64,000 bases of DNA, taken from contig JASPKZ010009857.1 in the NCBI GenBank assembly GCA_030220185.1, forward strand, positions 34,706 to 98,705, given 5' to 3'. Below, one piece after another: positions 1 to 10,188 of this stretch. A program made the translations under genes and the position numbers. The stretch is from Diploptera punctata. Its lineage: Eukaryota; Arthropoda; Insecta; Blattodea; Blaberidae. The stretch's first letter is position 1. Each line of letters opens with the position of its first letter. The notes under the pieces are model-generated. The model was not told the origin of the DNA. It did not search any database and saw only the letters and a list, made by a program, of their open reading frames with translations.

Positions 1-172
1 TAATTACAGTCTACAACAGGTCAATCTTTTTTAAATTATGATAGTGAATCATTTCTCTAATATTCCTCATTGTTTTTTTTGACACTCACAAACATTTCAT
101 CAATGTTGATTAATTTGTTGTTTGCGATAAATTATCAATACATATACATAATTCCAATAGTGTTTAACTTAC

Positions 173-267
173 CCATGAACCATTCCATTTTCTTTGTAGT
201 TAACCTGAATAAATTTGCCAAATCTGCTTGAATTATTGTTATGTGCAGTTTTTGCATTTCCAAAAGC
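173..267 (-). CDS. Myo9: Myosin IX motor exon with switch I
   Basis: This 95-nt exon encodes about 31 residues starting [19 protein letters not shown]. It contains the switch I motif NNNSSRFG, which contacts ATP phosphate and magnesium in all myosins, and continues through [10 protein letters not shown]. It follows directly in protein order after the exon ending in VLE at 4947. The acceptor is TTTACAG at 274-268 and the donor is GTAAGT at 172-167. It ends in phase 2 with a split glycine codon, after which a myosin IX would continue into the next motor segment. It is too short for a normal ORF scan and was found by looking for the continuation of the P-loop exon. The class IX call rests on resemblance of the surrounding residues to vertebrate myosin IX. 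Confidence 0.88.
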
Positions 268-279
268 CTGTAAACAAAA

Positions 280-1150
280 CACTCAAATTAACTTCACTGT
301 TCACCATGATCATAAAATCTCTAAATGATTTCATTCATTCACAATTACTAGACATCACTCCACATGGAGCCGGGTTGCAAAATAGTATCATGGGACTCCA
401 TCTGTCGTAGAAAGTGATTAGTAAGAGCTGCAAATTGCTCCATAATCTTTCTATATCCATTAGTAATTCTGAATGGAATGAATAGCTCACAATCTCCAGT
501 TACCTTTCTTAAAATATCCATCTTATACAATTATCTATGGCTGGCTAGTGAATATGAGGCACATTAATGAGTAGATGTGTTAATAAATAGTAGATATAAG
601 AGAGAAGGCATTACAACAGCCACTGAACCAGCAGACCTTAGTGGATAGGTTTGGGGGAAGCCAGGCACCCTCAAACAAGGTCATTTCAGCTAGGTACGAA
701 ACCCCAACAGAAATTCCCCTGTCCTCCAGATTGGGAGAGGACTCTCAGGTTAGGGGTTAGGCATGTGGCGAACCACCCAACCTAACAAACTGCCTTCTTA
801 GGAACCAAAACATGAAGCCCTCGGAAGGATTGTGGTGGCCCACTGAGGAGGACTAAGGGCCTTATTGAGCTAGAATAGTTTCTCACTGAACAATAGAAAA
901 GAATTCCTAAAATAAGTAAATCTTCTTCTTCTTCAATCATACTCAAAATACAGTGTGTGCATGCTCCAATGCCACCCATTGCACTTTCCATGCATCAGAT
1001 TCATCACTAGGCAGATAGATTGCATTAAGGTGGTCTATTTTCAATTTATGCACCACTTTAGCAAGCCACTTTATGTAGATGATGTATTCTTGTAGAATGT
1101 AGAATGGATATATGTTTAAGTAATCAATGGTAAAGAGAATTTTTTTTAAA
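280..1150. other. Myo9 intron 2, no gene recognised
   Basis: No coding segment is recognised. 600-860 is less AT-rich than its surroundings and looks like part of an old repeat. A (CTT) run near 921-935 resembles the tail of a minus-strand LINE. Confidence 0.4.
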
Positions 1151-1154
1151 AAAA

Positions 1155-1225
1155 TTAGCTCAATGGTCAGAGCATCAACAAGTAAAGCTGAAGGTTCAGG
1201 GTTCAATTCCTAGTTAAGGCAGACA
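1155..1225 (+). repeat. Degraded tRNA-like unit
   Basis: TTAGCTCAATGG (A box-like) is followed about 40 nt later by GGTTCAATTCC (B box-like), then TTTTTCTC. This is the layout of the tRNA-containing units elsewhere in the window, in decayed form. Confidence 0.5.
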
Positions 1226-1338
1226 TTTTTCTCTTTACCATTGTTTACAATGGTTTAGTTGTGAACATTAATTTACTTAATTCAATTGTAGATAGCTTTA
1301 GCTTCTTAATAATAATTTAATAAATTGATTATAATTAT

Positions 1339-1683
1339 TAAGTTATGTAGGTAGGAAATAACACTATGAGGTTTATTTTAATTTTCTTGAGTTGTTTCTT
1401 GACTCACCTCATACTTCTTAACTCCCTTGCAGATCCGGATTTCGTCACTGTATTTGTAACATTCTCAATGCTGTTCATGTTCACAACTGACGTCCAACGG
1501 TCTCCTCTCCTGCAGACTGACCTCCGCACCATCTGATGGCTGGGAGGTCAGTCTGCAGGAGATGAAACTATTGGATGTCAGTTGTGAACGTGAACAGCAT
1601 TGGGAATGTCACAAATACAGTGACGAAATCCGGATCTGCAAGGGAATTAAGAAATATGAGGTGAGTCAAGAAACAACTCAACA
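1339..1683 (+). mobile_element. Palindromic hairpin element with target-site duplication
   Basis: Arms at about 1383-1525 and 1545-1683 are reverse complements. The unpaired end carries AACACTATGAGG, the family tail in reverse. The element is bounded by a duplication of AAATTGATTATAATTAT at 1322-1338 and 1684-1700. Each arm contains a perfect or near-perfect GTCAC/GTGAC stem, then GAAA and the self-complementary TCCGGA. In place of CTGANGA it has a variant core (CATTGAGAAT or CATTGGGAAT). A duplication this long is unlike DNA-transposon MITEs. Confidence 0.8.
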
Positions 1684-2139
1684 AAATTGATTATAATTAT
1701 GTTTGTATGTGTGTTATAAAAGGGGTAGTGATGAAAAGAAGTGAGAAAGTGAAACTACGTGCTGGCACATGCATATTCCAGTTTAAAAACAACAAGGGAG
1801 CTGCCATGCTTAACATCCCAATTCGATGAATGAATTGTTATTAATGGTATTACATGCCTTCTCAACATATGTACTATGGAGGAATTTGTGATTTAATGCA
1901 GGCATCTGGTACACAATCTAGTTATAAATGAGTTGGATAAAAGTTTTTACATCTTGCCTCATAAAGTTCCATGTTTTCACAATACTGGTTTCAAAGGCCA
2001 TTTTGCTTTCATCTTAAGTCAAACTCTTAACTGTTGAAATTTTACCATTATTACCATCTTTCGAACTGCCATCTGGTGCCGATTTAATTTAATCCCCAAG
2101 TTCTTTTCAAAAGATGGTGGAACGAGCAAAATTTCAACA

Positions 2140-2263
2140 TTGTTTATTTTTTATTTCATTCACCTCATACTTCATAACTCCTCGGAAGTATGAGGTGAGT
2201 GAAATAAAAAATAAACAATATTAAAAAACTTCATAGTGTTATTTCCTATCTACATAACTTAAT
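2140..2263 (+). mobile_element. Small hairpin element nested in the loop of another
   Basis: A short inverted repeat around TTCATAACTCCTCGGAAGTATGA is followed by the tail CTTCATAGTGTTATTTCC. It is flanked by AAAATTTCAACA at 2128-2139 and 2264-2275, an exact 12-bp duplication of the host element's loop. Confidence 0.85.
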
Positions 2264-2287
2264 AAAATTTCAACAGTTGGAGTTTGA

Positions 2288-2326
2288 CTGAGGATGAAAG
2301 CCAAATGGCCTTTGAAATTCATATCA
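2288..2326 (+). ncRNA. Hammerhead-ribozyme-like core (diverged)
   Basis: CTGAGGA, one linker base, stem II GAAAGCC/GGCCTTT (one mismatch) with loop AAAT, then GAAA. Stem III is not clear here. The opposite arm holds CTTAAGA in place of CTGAGGA, so one of the two is mutated. Confidence 0.45.
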
Positions 2327-2589
2327 TGAAAACACGGAACTTATGAAGTAAGATGTATAAACATTTTATCCTACTCATTTATAAATTAAAAATTACCTCA
2401 TAGTGTTTGTTACTTCTCACTGTAATTTTGATTAAACACAATATAGTGCTTAAAAATGTTATGCCATCATTCCTCCTAGCACCAAGATTTAAAATTTTAA
2501 AATTAAAATTTGCAACCCTGCCACACATCAAATCCAGGGTCAGTAGACAGGAAGCAGTTTGTTAACATGGCGATAAACAAAATACAATG

Positions 2590-3333
2590 GTAAATAAAAT
2601 AAAAATGGACACTTAACAAATGAGGGAAATTTTGAAGAAGTGGCAGGATTCAAACTCTTGCGAACAATAATTACTTACTTACTTACTCACTGGCACTATC
2701 GAACCCGTAGGTTCATGGCCGCACGGACATAAGCTCTCCATACATCCCTATCCTGAGCTAATGCTTTCCAATCATTTCCTGTGTAATCTACTTCCCTCAA
2801 ATCATAGATAAGGTTATTCTCCCACCTCATTCTTGGTCTACCAACTGGGCGTTTTTCCTCTGGCTTTCCTACAAGAAGCTTCCATGCAAGTCTTTCATTC
2901 CCCATACGTGCAACATGTCCTGCCCATCGCAGTCTACGAGACTTAACTGTTCTTATTATATCCAGCTTCCCATAAAGACCATGTAGTTCATTGTTATGTA
3001 GTCTTCTCCATTCACCTGTCTGTTCATCTCTCTTTGGCCCAAAAATTTTCCTAAGTACTTTATTCTCAAATACTTGTAATCTCCTTTCCTCACTTAAAGT
3101 AAGAGTCCATGTTTCGCACCCATATAATATAACTGGTAGAACAATAATTACAAATAGGAATTATGTGAAGAAAAAATTAAACATAGACTCAATGCATTAC
3201 AAGTCTCTTGTCTTCCTAACTTCTTTCAAAAAATGCTCAACTCATAATAAATAAAACTGTTATTCTTTCAGTTATACTATATGGATGTGAAACATGGTCT
3301 CGTACTTTAAGAGAGGAAAAAAGATTACGAGTA
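2590..3333 (+). pseudogene. RTE-type LINE reverse transcriptase fragment, interrupted
   Basis: On the plus strand the translation resembles the RT C-terminal part of the full-length LINE at 7963-11235. NFEEVAGFKLLRTIITNRN compares with NFEEVAEFKYLGAMITNRN there, and a later segment resembles YGCETWSRTLREEKRLRV. It is broken by a minus-strand LINE insertion at 2675-3138 and by a mariner at 3334, after which similarity seems to resume near 4414 (NKMHRNIL). Many stops; no function. Confidence 0.65.
2675..3138 (-). mobile_element. 5'-truncated RTE-type LINE, 3' end
   Basis: It encodes the RT C-terminus, with WKLLVGKPEEKRPVGRPRMR and an AQDRDVWRAYVRAA end, and finishes in a TAAG-type microsatellite tail (seen as repeated ACTT on the plus strand). 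It is bounded by GAACAATAATTAC at 2662-2674 and 3139-3151. It is a recent 5'-truncated insertion with about 69 codons still open. Confidence 0.85.
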
Positions 3334-3550
3334 CAGGGCAATTCCGACAAAAAGAACACTAATATGTAGAAGATTTATTTTATAAATACAAATTTAACAT
3401 AAAAATTTAACTCTCCAAGTTCCCATAGATATTCACAGATGTTCAATATGAATTCAATTGTGACCTGACAGTTGTCTACTGCGATATTCCATTTCTTGCC
3501 AGACTCATTCCAAGATAACCCATTGATATAATACATTTGGGAATTTTTAC

Positions 3551-3695
3551 ATTATGAGGTTTTCTTGATAAGAATCAAATGAATCGTGAATTCTTCTTAC
3601 CTCATAGATCTATGGTTTTTAACACAGATCTGTGTTAAAAAAACATAGGTGTATGAGGCAAGAAGAAAAAACAATTCATTTGATTCTTATAGCAT
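3551..3695 (-). repeat. Hairpin element inside mariner
   Basis: Arms TTCTTGATAAGAATCAAATG and its complement near 3675-3692 enclose an inner inverted repeat around AACACAGATCTGTGTT. ACATTATGAGG at the left is the reversed family tail. Confidence 0.65.
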
Positions 3696-3972
3696 ATTGA
3701 GTTAACTGTGAAGACTATCTGCAGCCTTAGATACTATTAATCCTATAGAAATAGGAATATGTACACCATGTCCATCATATACTCCCAAAAGAAAAAACTG
3801 CATAGTGTAAAGATCGGGTGAGCTGGAGTCCACAACATCAATGGGATATCATTCAATATATTATGGCAAATCCAGCATTATGGAAGATGCTCATTGGAAT
3901 GACCATGTAAGCGGTTATGCTAATGTGGCGGGGCACCATCTTGCTGAAAAATTAGGTCACAATATCATCGCT

Positions 3973-4202
3973 GTTACTCCAAAACCTCATAACTCCACCA
4001 GCAGATAATTTGAAATTTTGAGTTTTGTGAATTACAATATCCAATCCTCAACTGTGTACGAAATCTTAATGAATAATGTGCAATATACTGCACATTGTTC
4101 ATTAAGATTTCGTATCGTACACAGTTGAGGATTAAGTATTTTAATTCACAATACTAAAAATTTTAATTTGACTGCCAGTGGACTTATGAATTTTGGAGTA
4201 AC
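3973..4202. repeat. 230-bp near-perfect palindrome inside mariner
   Basis: GTTACTCCAAAA at 3973 pairs with TTTTGGAGTAAC ending at 4202. Complementarity runs through CAACTGTGTACGAAATC to a centre near 4088. No clear duplication is seen. Confidence 0.7.
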
Positions 4203-4413
4203 AATGACGAATGCATTTTCTATTGGTGAAACCACCATTTTGATTAATAGCTCCTATAATTAACATTGATATTGTTTAACTGTTTTCATGGTTGCAAACC
4301 GAAACTTTGGAGAGTTAACCTTTCATGCTATATTTGCATTTGTAAAATAAATTTAATACGATAGTTACAGGAAAGTTTCCTTCTTTGTCCCATTCATTTT
4401 GAATTGTCCTGTA

Positions 4414-4925
4414 TATAAGAATAAAATGCATAGGAACATTTTGGATTTTTACGATAAATAAAGGTCTTCATCAAGGTTGTTGTCTATCACCAACTCTGTT
4501 TAAAATATATGTACATGAAATACTAAAAAAAAATTGAGGAGAAAAGCATGGGAATTCCTATTTCAAACAACAAAACTTTATACAACTACATTTTGCAGAT
4601 GATCAATTGTTAATTGCACAAGATTATGAAGATTTAGAATATATGACTAGAAAATTAATAGAAGAATATGAAAAATGGGGATTAATTTTGAACACGAAAA
4701 AAAAAAAATTATCAATTGTGAACCAGAACAAAATTTAATTTTGGATACTGGAGAAACAATCAAATCTTATAGCATCCAGAAGGTAGGCTAGAACGAGATG
4801 GGAGAAAAATATTAACCATGATTTGAGGGAGGTAAATTATACAGATGATAGAAATTAATAGCGTAGGATAGGGATTTATGAAGAGCTCATGTTCTCATGG
4901 CTATGAACCTGTGGGAAAAATAACT
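4414..4925 (+). pseudogene. RTE-type LINE reverse transcriptase fragments
   Basis: The frame starting about 4460 reads GLHQGCCLSPTLFKIYVHEI and, after shifts, FADDQLLIAQ. The latter is the RT catalytic box, with YADD replaced by FADD. A 3'-terminal fragment at about 4745-4925 matches the ends of other RTE copies (NHDLREVNYT). Not functional. Confidence 0.65.
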
Positions 4926-4946
4926 AGAGAGTTATTTTTCACTTAC

Positions 4947-5222
4947 CTCAAGAACTGGCCCTGCACTGAGAATTGTCTGTTCTACCCCACTACCATGACT
5001 TCCTTTCTGGCTCAATGCTGTCAAATGATGAAGGAGAAAGTTGGTACTCTCAGTTTTACCACTGCCACTCTCACCGCTGATAACAATACACTGGTTCCGC
5101 CGTTCTTTCAGCATACAATGGTATGCAGCGTCAGCAACCGCAAATATGTGAGGGGGAAGTTCTGGTCCAAGTCTTCGGTTTTGATATAATTTCACATATT
5201 TTGGATTATATATAGGATGGAA
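4947..5222 (-). CDS. Myo9: Myosin IX motor exon with P-loop
   Basis: This 276-nt exon encodes 92 residues, phase 0 at both ends. It starts [10 protein letters not shown] after the acceptor TTGCAG and ends AGPVLE before GTAAGT. The Walker A/P-loop GESGSGKT (about 5075-5052) is intact, as are the flanking NQCIVIS and [16 protein letters not shown]. The latter is distinctive of class IX rather than class I, II or V heads. The product is an actin-based, single-headed motor that in animals also carries a RhoGAP domain. No frameshift or stop is seen, so this is a functional exon amid repeats. An opposite-strand reading frame over the same bases is a shadow. Confidence 0.9.
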
Positions 5223-5359
5223 CTGCAATAATCAAATAAAGATCAACAAATAAATCATAAGTCAAACACATGACTAAAATAACAAATACTGTTTATCTGT
5301 CTATAACTGTATATCCATAAGGCAAGGATATCCCCTTTCAGGAGTTACTTAACTATATT

Positions 5360-6040
5360 TGAAGAGACAAATTATATGCTCAGACTGGGGCTTGAACCTA
5401 ATACTCTACCGACTGAGCTACCTGAGCAAGTTCCAATCTAAATGCAAATCTTTCTCTTATATATACGCTGTTAATTCCCGTGCACCAAATGCTATGAAAC
5501 CTTCGCTTCTATCTTGCAAATGGTGGCTTCTTTACTAACAAGACATTTATTTGGGAATTTTACATTACATTATAAATGCCAGTACGGCTTCTTTAGTTTT
5601 TATGATTCATTTCATACATCTCAATGATGGATAAATCATATCTGAAGAGGAAAATTATACGCTCAGACTGGGGCTTGAACCCACGACCTTTGGCTTTCTA
5701 GGCCAATACTCTATCGACTAAGCTATCTGAGCCAGTTCCAACCTAAACACAAATTTTTCTTTCATAAACGCTGTTAATTCCCGTGCACCAAATGCTATGA
5801 AACCTTTGCTTCTATCTTGCAAATGGTAGATTCTTTATTAAGAAGACATTTATTTGGGAATTTTACATTACATTATAAATGCCAGTACGGCTTCTTTCGA
5901 GTTTCTATTATTCATTTCATACATCTCAATGATGGATAAATCATATCTGAAGAGAAAAATTATACGCACAGACTGGAGCTTGAACCCAGGACCTTTGGCT
6001 TTCTATGCCAATACTCTGTCGACTGAGCTACCTGCCTAGC
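5360..6040 (-). repeat. Three diverged tRNA-containing units in tandem
   Basis: Units of about 290 bp: tRNA-like part on the minus strand near 5378-5426 (anticodon stem deleted), 5660-5732 and 5965-6036, each followed by the shared body (CAAATGGTGGCTTCTTT, then CATCTCAATGATGGATAAAT). The body is homologous to the array at 58.5-62.9 kb but clearly older. Confidence 0.75.
5660..5732 (-). tRNA. tRNA-like sequence, degenerate
   Basis: B box GGTTCAAGCCC is intact. The A box is TAGCTTAGTCGA with GG lost. The acceptor stem GCTCAGA pairs imperfectly with TCTGAGC. Probably a pseudogene. Confidence 0.35.
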
Positions 6041-6239
6041 TTATTTAGTTATGCTTTTTTACCTACAGATGTCAGCAACTGTCAAGTGGACATCTCATTT
6101 CCTCAAAAGGATATTAAGGTATTACTTGGATTGGAAATGTCAATTACATTTTTTCAGATCATTCAATTTAGGCTTAAGTCTCTTTTATGAGCCCAAAAAT
6201 CTTCAGACTCATAACCCACAGTTTAAAGATCCCTGCCGA

Positions 6240-6650
6240 GTAACTTTTTTTTTAAATTCATTGCCCCAGATTGTCAATTTGACATTTTTGATGTTTTCTC
6301 TTGGCATTGGCGTAATTGTAACCCATTTTTTAGGTTTGGTCACCTGAAAGGTGGGGTTACACTGCCATGTGATGGTGGTGCATCAGAAAAATAAATGTAA
6401 AGTGATCTCACTGCAGGCCAGTAAAAGATTAAGGCTCCACTTTTTCTAGACAATCGAGAATTGATGTCAGCCTGGTTGTCAGTCCTGCATGACGGCCGCC
6501 TTTATCCTCAGAACAAGCATTTGATACTCATTCAAATTAGAGGCTGAGTAGACCCCCTCAGCCATGGTGCCACCAGAAATTTTTGGTCAGTTTAAAAATC
6601 CTGGTCCCACCAGACTCGAACACCTGACCTTCCAGTTTCAGGTAAACCCT
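6240..6650 (-). repeat. Two partial SINE fragments
   Basis: 6240-6365 resembles the 3' part of the SINE at 7225-7500. 6400-6640 is a diverged minus copy of the SINE family that begins GGGGCACGCCATAGCG; its plus-strand text includes TTTTTCTAGACAATCG and GAGGCTGAGT. Confidence 0.6.
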
Positions 6651-6890
6651 CACTTCTAATGGTCGGATTTCACTGATTATTTGGAGAATACCTTCCTCAT
6701 TTAAATACCAGAGTTTCATTAAAAAAATTAAACAATTCTGAGCACTAGGGTGATTTTTAATTTTTGTTTCATGTGAACTCCTACTCCTAATGGTCTGATT
6801 TTGCTAACAAACTCAACCTTACTTTTTTTAATTGAGTGTCATATGCCAAGTTTGATTAAAAAAAACAGAAATTGTAGCCAATAGAACAAT
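6640..6890 (+). repeat. Dispersed repeat ('AAACTCC..TATGGTCGGATTTC' type)
   Basis: The same wording (CAGGTAAACYC, then CTTCTAATGGTCGGATTTCA and a sequence like GAATACCTTCCT) recurs at 17430-17560, 55060-55120 and in reverse at 19310-19390. One copy follows the RNase H LINE, so it may be that LINE's 3' UTR. Confidence 0.5.
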
Positions 6891-7090
6891 AGACACACAC
6901 ACACACATATATATATTGACAATTTGGGAAATGATATTCATTCAGAAGAATAAATATCGATCTATGAATTTTGATATTCCGGTGGATAAAAATTTAATTA
7001 CAAAGTTTATAATCTCAACGAAAGATGGCAGCACAAGAGGTGATGTCACTAAAGAAATCAACAATCACGGAATTTCATCAGTGGACGCCA

Positions 7091-7135
7091 TGACTGAAGA
7101 AGGACATGATATTGTCTGAAACCGTCGGTATCAAA
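7091..7135 (+). ncRNA. Hammerhead-ribozyme-like motif
   Basis: CTGAAGA (7094-7100), linker A, stem II GGACA with TGTCT around loop TGATAT, GAAA (7118-7121), stem III CCG-T-CGG, then TA as the possible UH cleavage site. Stem I would pair TGA with TCA. GTATGAGGTGAG follows downstream, as in the hairpin elements, but no inverted arm is seen here, so it may be a monomeric copy. All core positions of the hammerhead consensus are present; activity is unknown. Confidence 0.65.
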
Positions 7136-7224
7136 GAAGTTTGAAAATGTATGAGGTGAGTCGATTAAAAAATATGTTCTCCACTCACTATTAATTAATA
7201 TATATATATATATATACATTTTTT

Positions 7225-7505
7225 TTGTCCAATGCCACCAGGTTGTCTTTTTTTGACATTTCTGGCTTTCTGCCCTGGCATTGGCAGAATTGCAAACCAT
7301 TTCTTAGGTTGGGGCACCTGGAAGGCAAGTGATATGATGGGTAATAAATTATAACGAAGCACCAGGAGAGTCCTTAACCTAAGATCCAGACCATGGGTAA
7401 TCACAGGAATAATTCCCTTAAGGAGAAATTCCTATGATCTGAACAGGAATTGAATCTGGGACCTCATGAACTGTAGTCAGAAACCCTGACCACTAGCCCA
7501 TGAGG
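7225..7505 (-). repeat. tRNA-derived SINE (minus)
   Basis: On the minus strand it starts with GGGCTAGTGGTCAGGG (A box region) and has a B box-like GATTCAATTCC, then a body ending in a T/A-rich microsatellite. A second partial copy lies at 6240-6365. Confidence 0.6.
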
Positions 7506-7539
7506 CTGGTCAAACTATGAACATAAATAGATTGATTGG

Positions 7540-7635
7540 AAAACATTAGCTTAAGATAGGGATGTATGGAGAGCTTATGTCCGCACGACCATGAACCTAT
7601 GGGTTCGACAGAGCCATAAGTTAGTTAGCTATATA
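7540..7635 (+). repeat. RTE LINE 3'-end fragment
   Basis: It matches the last about 90 bp of the RTE LINE (GATGTATGGAGAGCTTATG, then GGGTTCGACAGAGCC) and ends in a TTAG-type tail. Confidence 0.7.
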
Positions 7636-7734
7636 TAAATTAATATATGCCAGCATAAATCTCAAACATCTGAAGCAATTTCAATCAAATTTGGTACATA
7701 CATAAATTATGATCTGGCAATGTGCCTATAAATC

Positions 7735-7925
7735 GGCCGCAGTGGACTAATGGTTATGCTCCTTGCCTTTGGTTCCGAAAGTCAAAGGTTCTAACCCAGC
7801 CAGGGTCAATGGATTTTTTTAGGATGGAAAAATCCAAGGAGCAAGTCCTCTGGGAGGAACTTTGAGCCATAGGTCCAGAGTCTGAAGATTTTCAGGCTCG
7901 TAAAAGATCCTTAATCCTGAATAAA
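7735..7925 (+). repeat. tRNA-derived SINE (plus)
   Basis: The head GTGGACTAATGGTTATGCTC with GGTTCTAACCC as a decayed B box is followed by a body with CTGAAGATTTTCAGGCTCG. A related fragment is at 22130-22265. Confidence 0.55.
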
Positions 7926-9038
7926 GAGGCTTCTAAGCAAAATTTGCCAACATCAATGTCCTTACTTACTTACTTACTTACTCACTGGCACTATCGAACC
8001 CGAAGGTTCATGGCCGCGCGGACATAAGCTCTCCATACATCCCTATCCTGAGCTAATGCTTTCCAATCATTCCCTGTATAATCCACTTCCCTCAAATCAT
8101 AGTTAATGTTGTTCTCCCACCTCATTCTTGGTCTACCAACTGGGCGTTTTCCCTCTGGCTTTCCTACAAGAAGCTTCCATGCACGTCTATCAATCCCCAT
8201 GCGTGCAACATGTCCTGCCTATCTCAGTCTACGGGACTTAACTGTTCTCATTATACCTGTGTTCCTATAGAGACCATTTAGTTCTTTGTTATGTAGTCTT
8301 CTCCATTTAACTGTCTATTCATCTCTCTTTACTCCAAAAATTTTCCTAAGTACTTTATTCTCAAATACTTGTAATCTCCTTTCCTCCCTTAATGTAAGAG
8401 TCCATGTTTTCGCAATCATATAATATAATTGGTAGAATAATAGTTTTATATATTTTCAATTTAACGTTCTTTTAAAGGAATTGGGACATCAAGAGTCTCT
8501 GCAATTCATAATAGCACGCATTTCGAGAATTGAGCCTATGTTTAATTTCCTAGTGCATCTCATTCCTATTTGTGATCATTGCTCCTAGGTATTTGAATTC
8601 AGCCACTTCCTCAAAATTTCTCTCATTTTTCATCAGCTGTCCATTTCCATTATGTAATGTATTTCTACGTGTGACCATATATTTAGTTTCAATGATATTT
8701 ACTTCCAGTCCTAATTTCTTAGTGTTACTCAATAATGTGTACGTGTTGTCCTTTAGTATCTCCTCGCTATCAGCCAATAGTACTACATCATCAGCATAAA
8801 CTAACAGCTTATTAATATCATTGAGTTGTAAGCCTTCCTCATTGTCTAAAGATATAATGGCATGCTCTAGTACAAATTAAATAGTAGAGGAGATAGTGCA
8901 TCACCTTTCTTCGACCCATTCTGGATTTCAAAAGTATCCGAAAACAGTTTGCCTGCGCGCACCCTACTCTTTGTGCCATTAAGACACATTCTTATAAGTC
9001 TAACTAACTTTTTAGGAATTCCGAACTCAAGCAGGATA

Positions 9039-9536
9039 CTATATAACTTTTTGCCTCTTAATTGAATCATATGCTTTTTTGAAGTCTACATACAGTTCAT
9101 GTACAGTACCATTATATTCCCATTTCTTTTCTAATATCTGTCTTATACTAAAGATCTGATCTCTTGTAGACCTCTTTCTTCTAAATCCACATTGAAGATT
9201 TTCTAGAATGTCATCAATATAGGGAGTAAGTCTGCTGACCAATATATTTGTTAGAATTTTGTAGGAAGTTGAAAGTAATGAGATGCCCCTGTAGTTGTTG
9301 CAATCAGTTTTATCTCCTTTCTTATAAATTGGCACGATTATTGATTCTTTCCATTCGTCTGGAAGAGCTTCTTTTTCCCAAATCATACTAAGCAACCAGC
9401 GTATCTTTTCCATCAATTTTTGTTCTCCTGATTTTATCAGTTCTGCTGGGATATCATCTGAACCTGATGCTTTATACATCTTCAATTTTTCAATCGCCAT
9501 TTCAACCTCTAGTGCACTTGGTTCTGTGACTAGCAT
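9039..9536 (-). pseudogene. LINE reverse transcriptase, fingers and palm part
   Basis: 165 open codons with RT motifs up to the first catalytic aspartate (FKKAYDS). The palm continues in other frames at 9070-8867 and 8800-8550, which holds the YADD box. Frames change near 9060 and 8860. The C-terminal end (8200-7991) reads VGRPRMRWENN and RDVWRAYVRAA, identical in type to the fragment at 2675-3138. Confidence 0.85.
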
Positions 9537-10188
9537 TTCTGCTGTCTGTAAATTATCCTCCTCAATGTCCTGTTCTATATGTACATTTAATAGCTGATTA
9601 AAGTAACTTTTGCATCAATTTAATATACTCCTGGAATCTGCAATGATATCCCCATTTTCATTCCGAATTATGTTTGTTCTAGCCTGAAACCATTTCTTCC
9701 CTATACTTATTCCCTGATATAATTCTCTAATGTTCCTATTTTTTGCGTCCATTTCAAGATTATTATTCTTCTCTCTCAAATATTCCCTCTTTTTATTCTT
9801 TAGTATCTTGGTGGTTTCCCGTCTAATTCTACCCAATTACTCTAAGTTTACCTCATTTGGCTCGTATAAGCACTTCATTTTTGCTAACTTTCTTTTCTTT
9901 ACAATGGCGGCACATTCATCATCAAACCATTTCTTGTTTTGCCTCTTTTTTAAACAACCAATGCTTTCTTATGCTGACAATTTAATAGTATCTCTTATAG
10001 CCTCCCATTCTTTATTTATATCAGTTTCTTCTTCGTTTGCCACATTGTCATGTGAAGATTCCAGTACTTCAAATCTATTAGCTATTTTGATTTGGTATTC
10101 TTGCCGCATTTCATCATTTTCCAAGTTTTTTAATTTCATATTTCACAGAATCATATTTAGCATTTGGTCCTCTCATAAGCGATAGCCG

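Larger units (their letters stand above)
1923..2435 (+). mobile_element. Palindromic hairpin element carrying a second one in its loop
   Basis: Arms at about 1925-2045 and 2265-2390 are inverted copies. A tail ACCTCATAGTGTTTGTTAC ends at TGTAATTTTGATTAA. It is flanked by ACACAAT[C/A]TAGT at 1911-1922 and 2436-2447, one mismatch. The right arm holds a hammerhead-like core near 2288-2326. The loop was the target of the element at 2140-2263. Confidence 0.75.
3334..4411 (-). mobile_element. Mariner-like DNA transposon, decayed, with two hairpin insertions
   Basis: The inverted ends begin CAGG[G/A]CAATTC and are flanked by TA (3332-3333 and 4412-4413). Minus-strand remnants of a DDE transposase are visible at about 3970-3720: FQQDGAPPH, and in another frame SPDL followed by FFLLGV. 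These match the conserved end of IS630/Tc1/mariner transposases. Several stops and shifts. Two palindromic elements (3551-3695 and 3973-4202) lie inside. Confidence 0.75.

Noticed and set aside
4878..5189. Plus-strand 103-codon frame
   Set aside because: Antisense shadow of the myosin P-loop exon.
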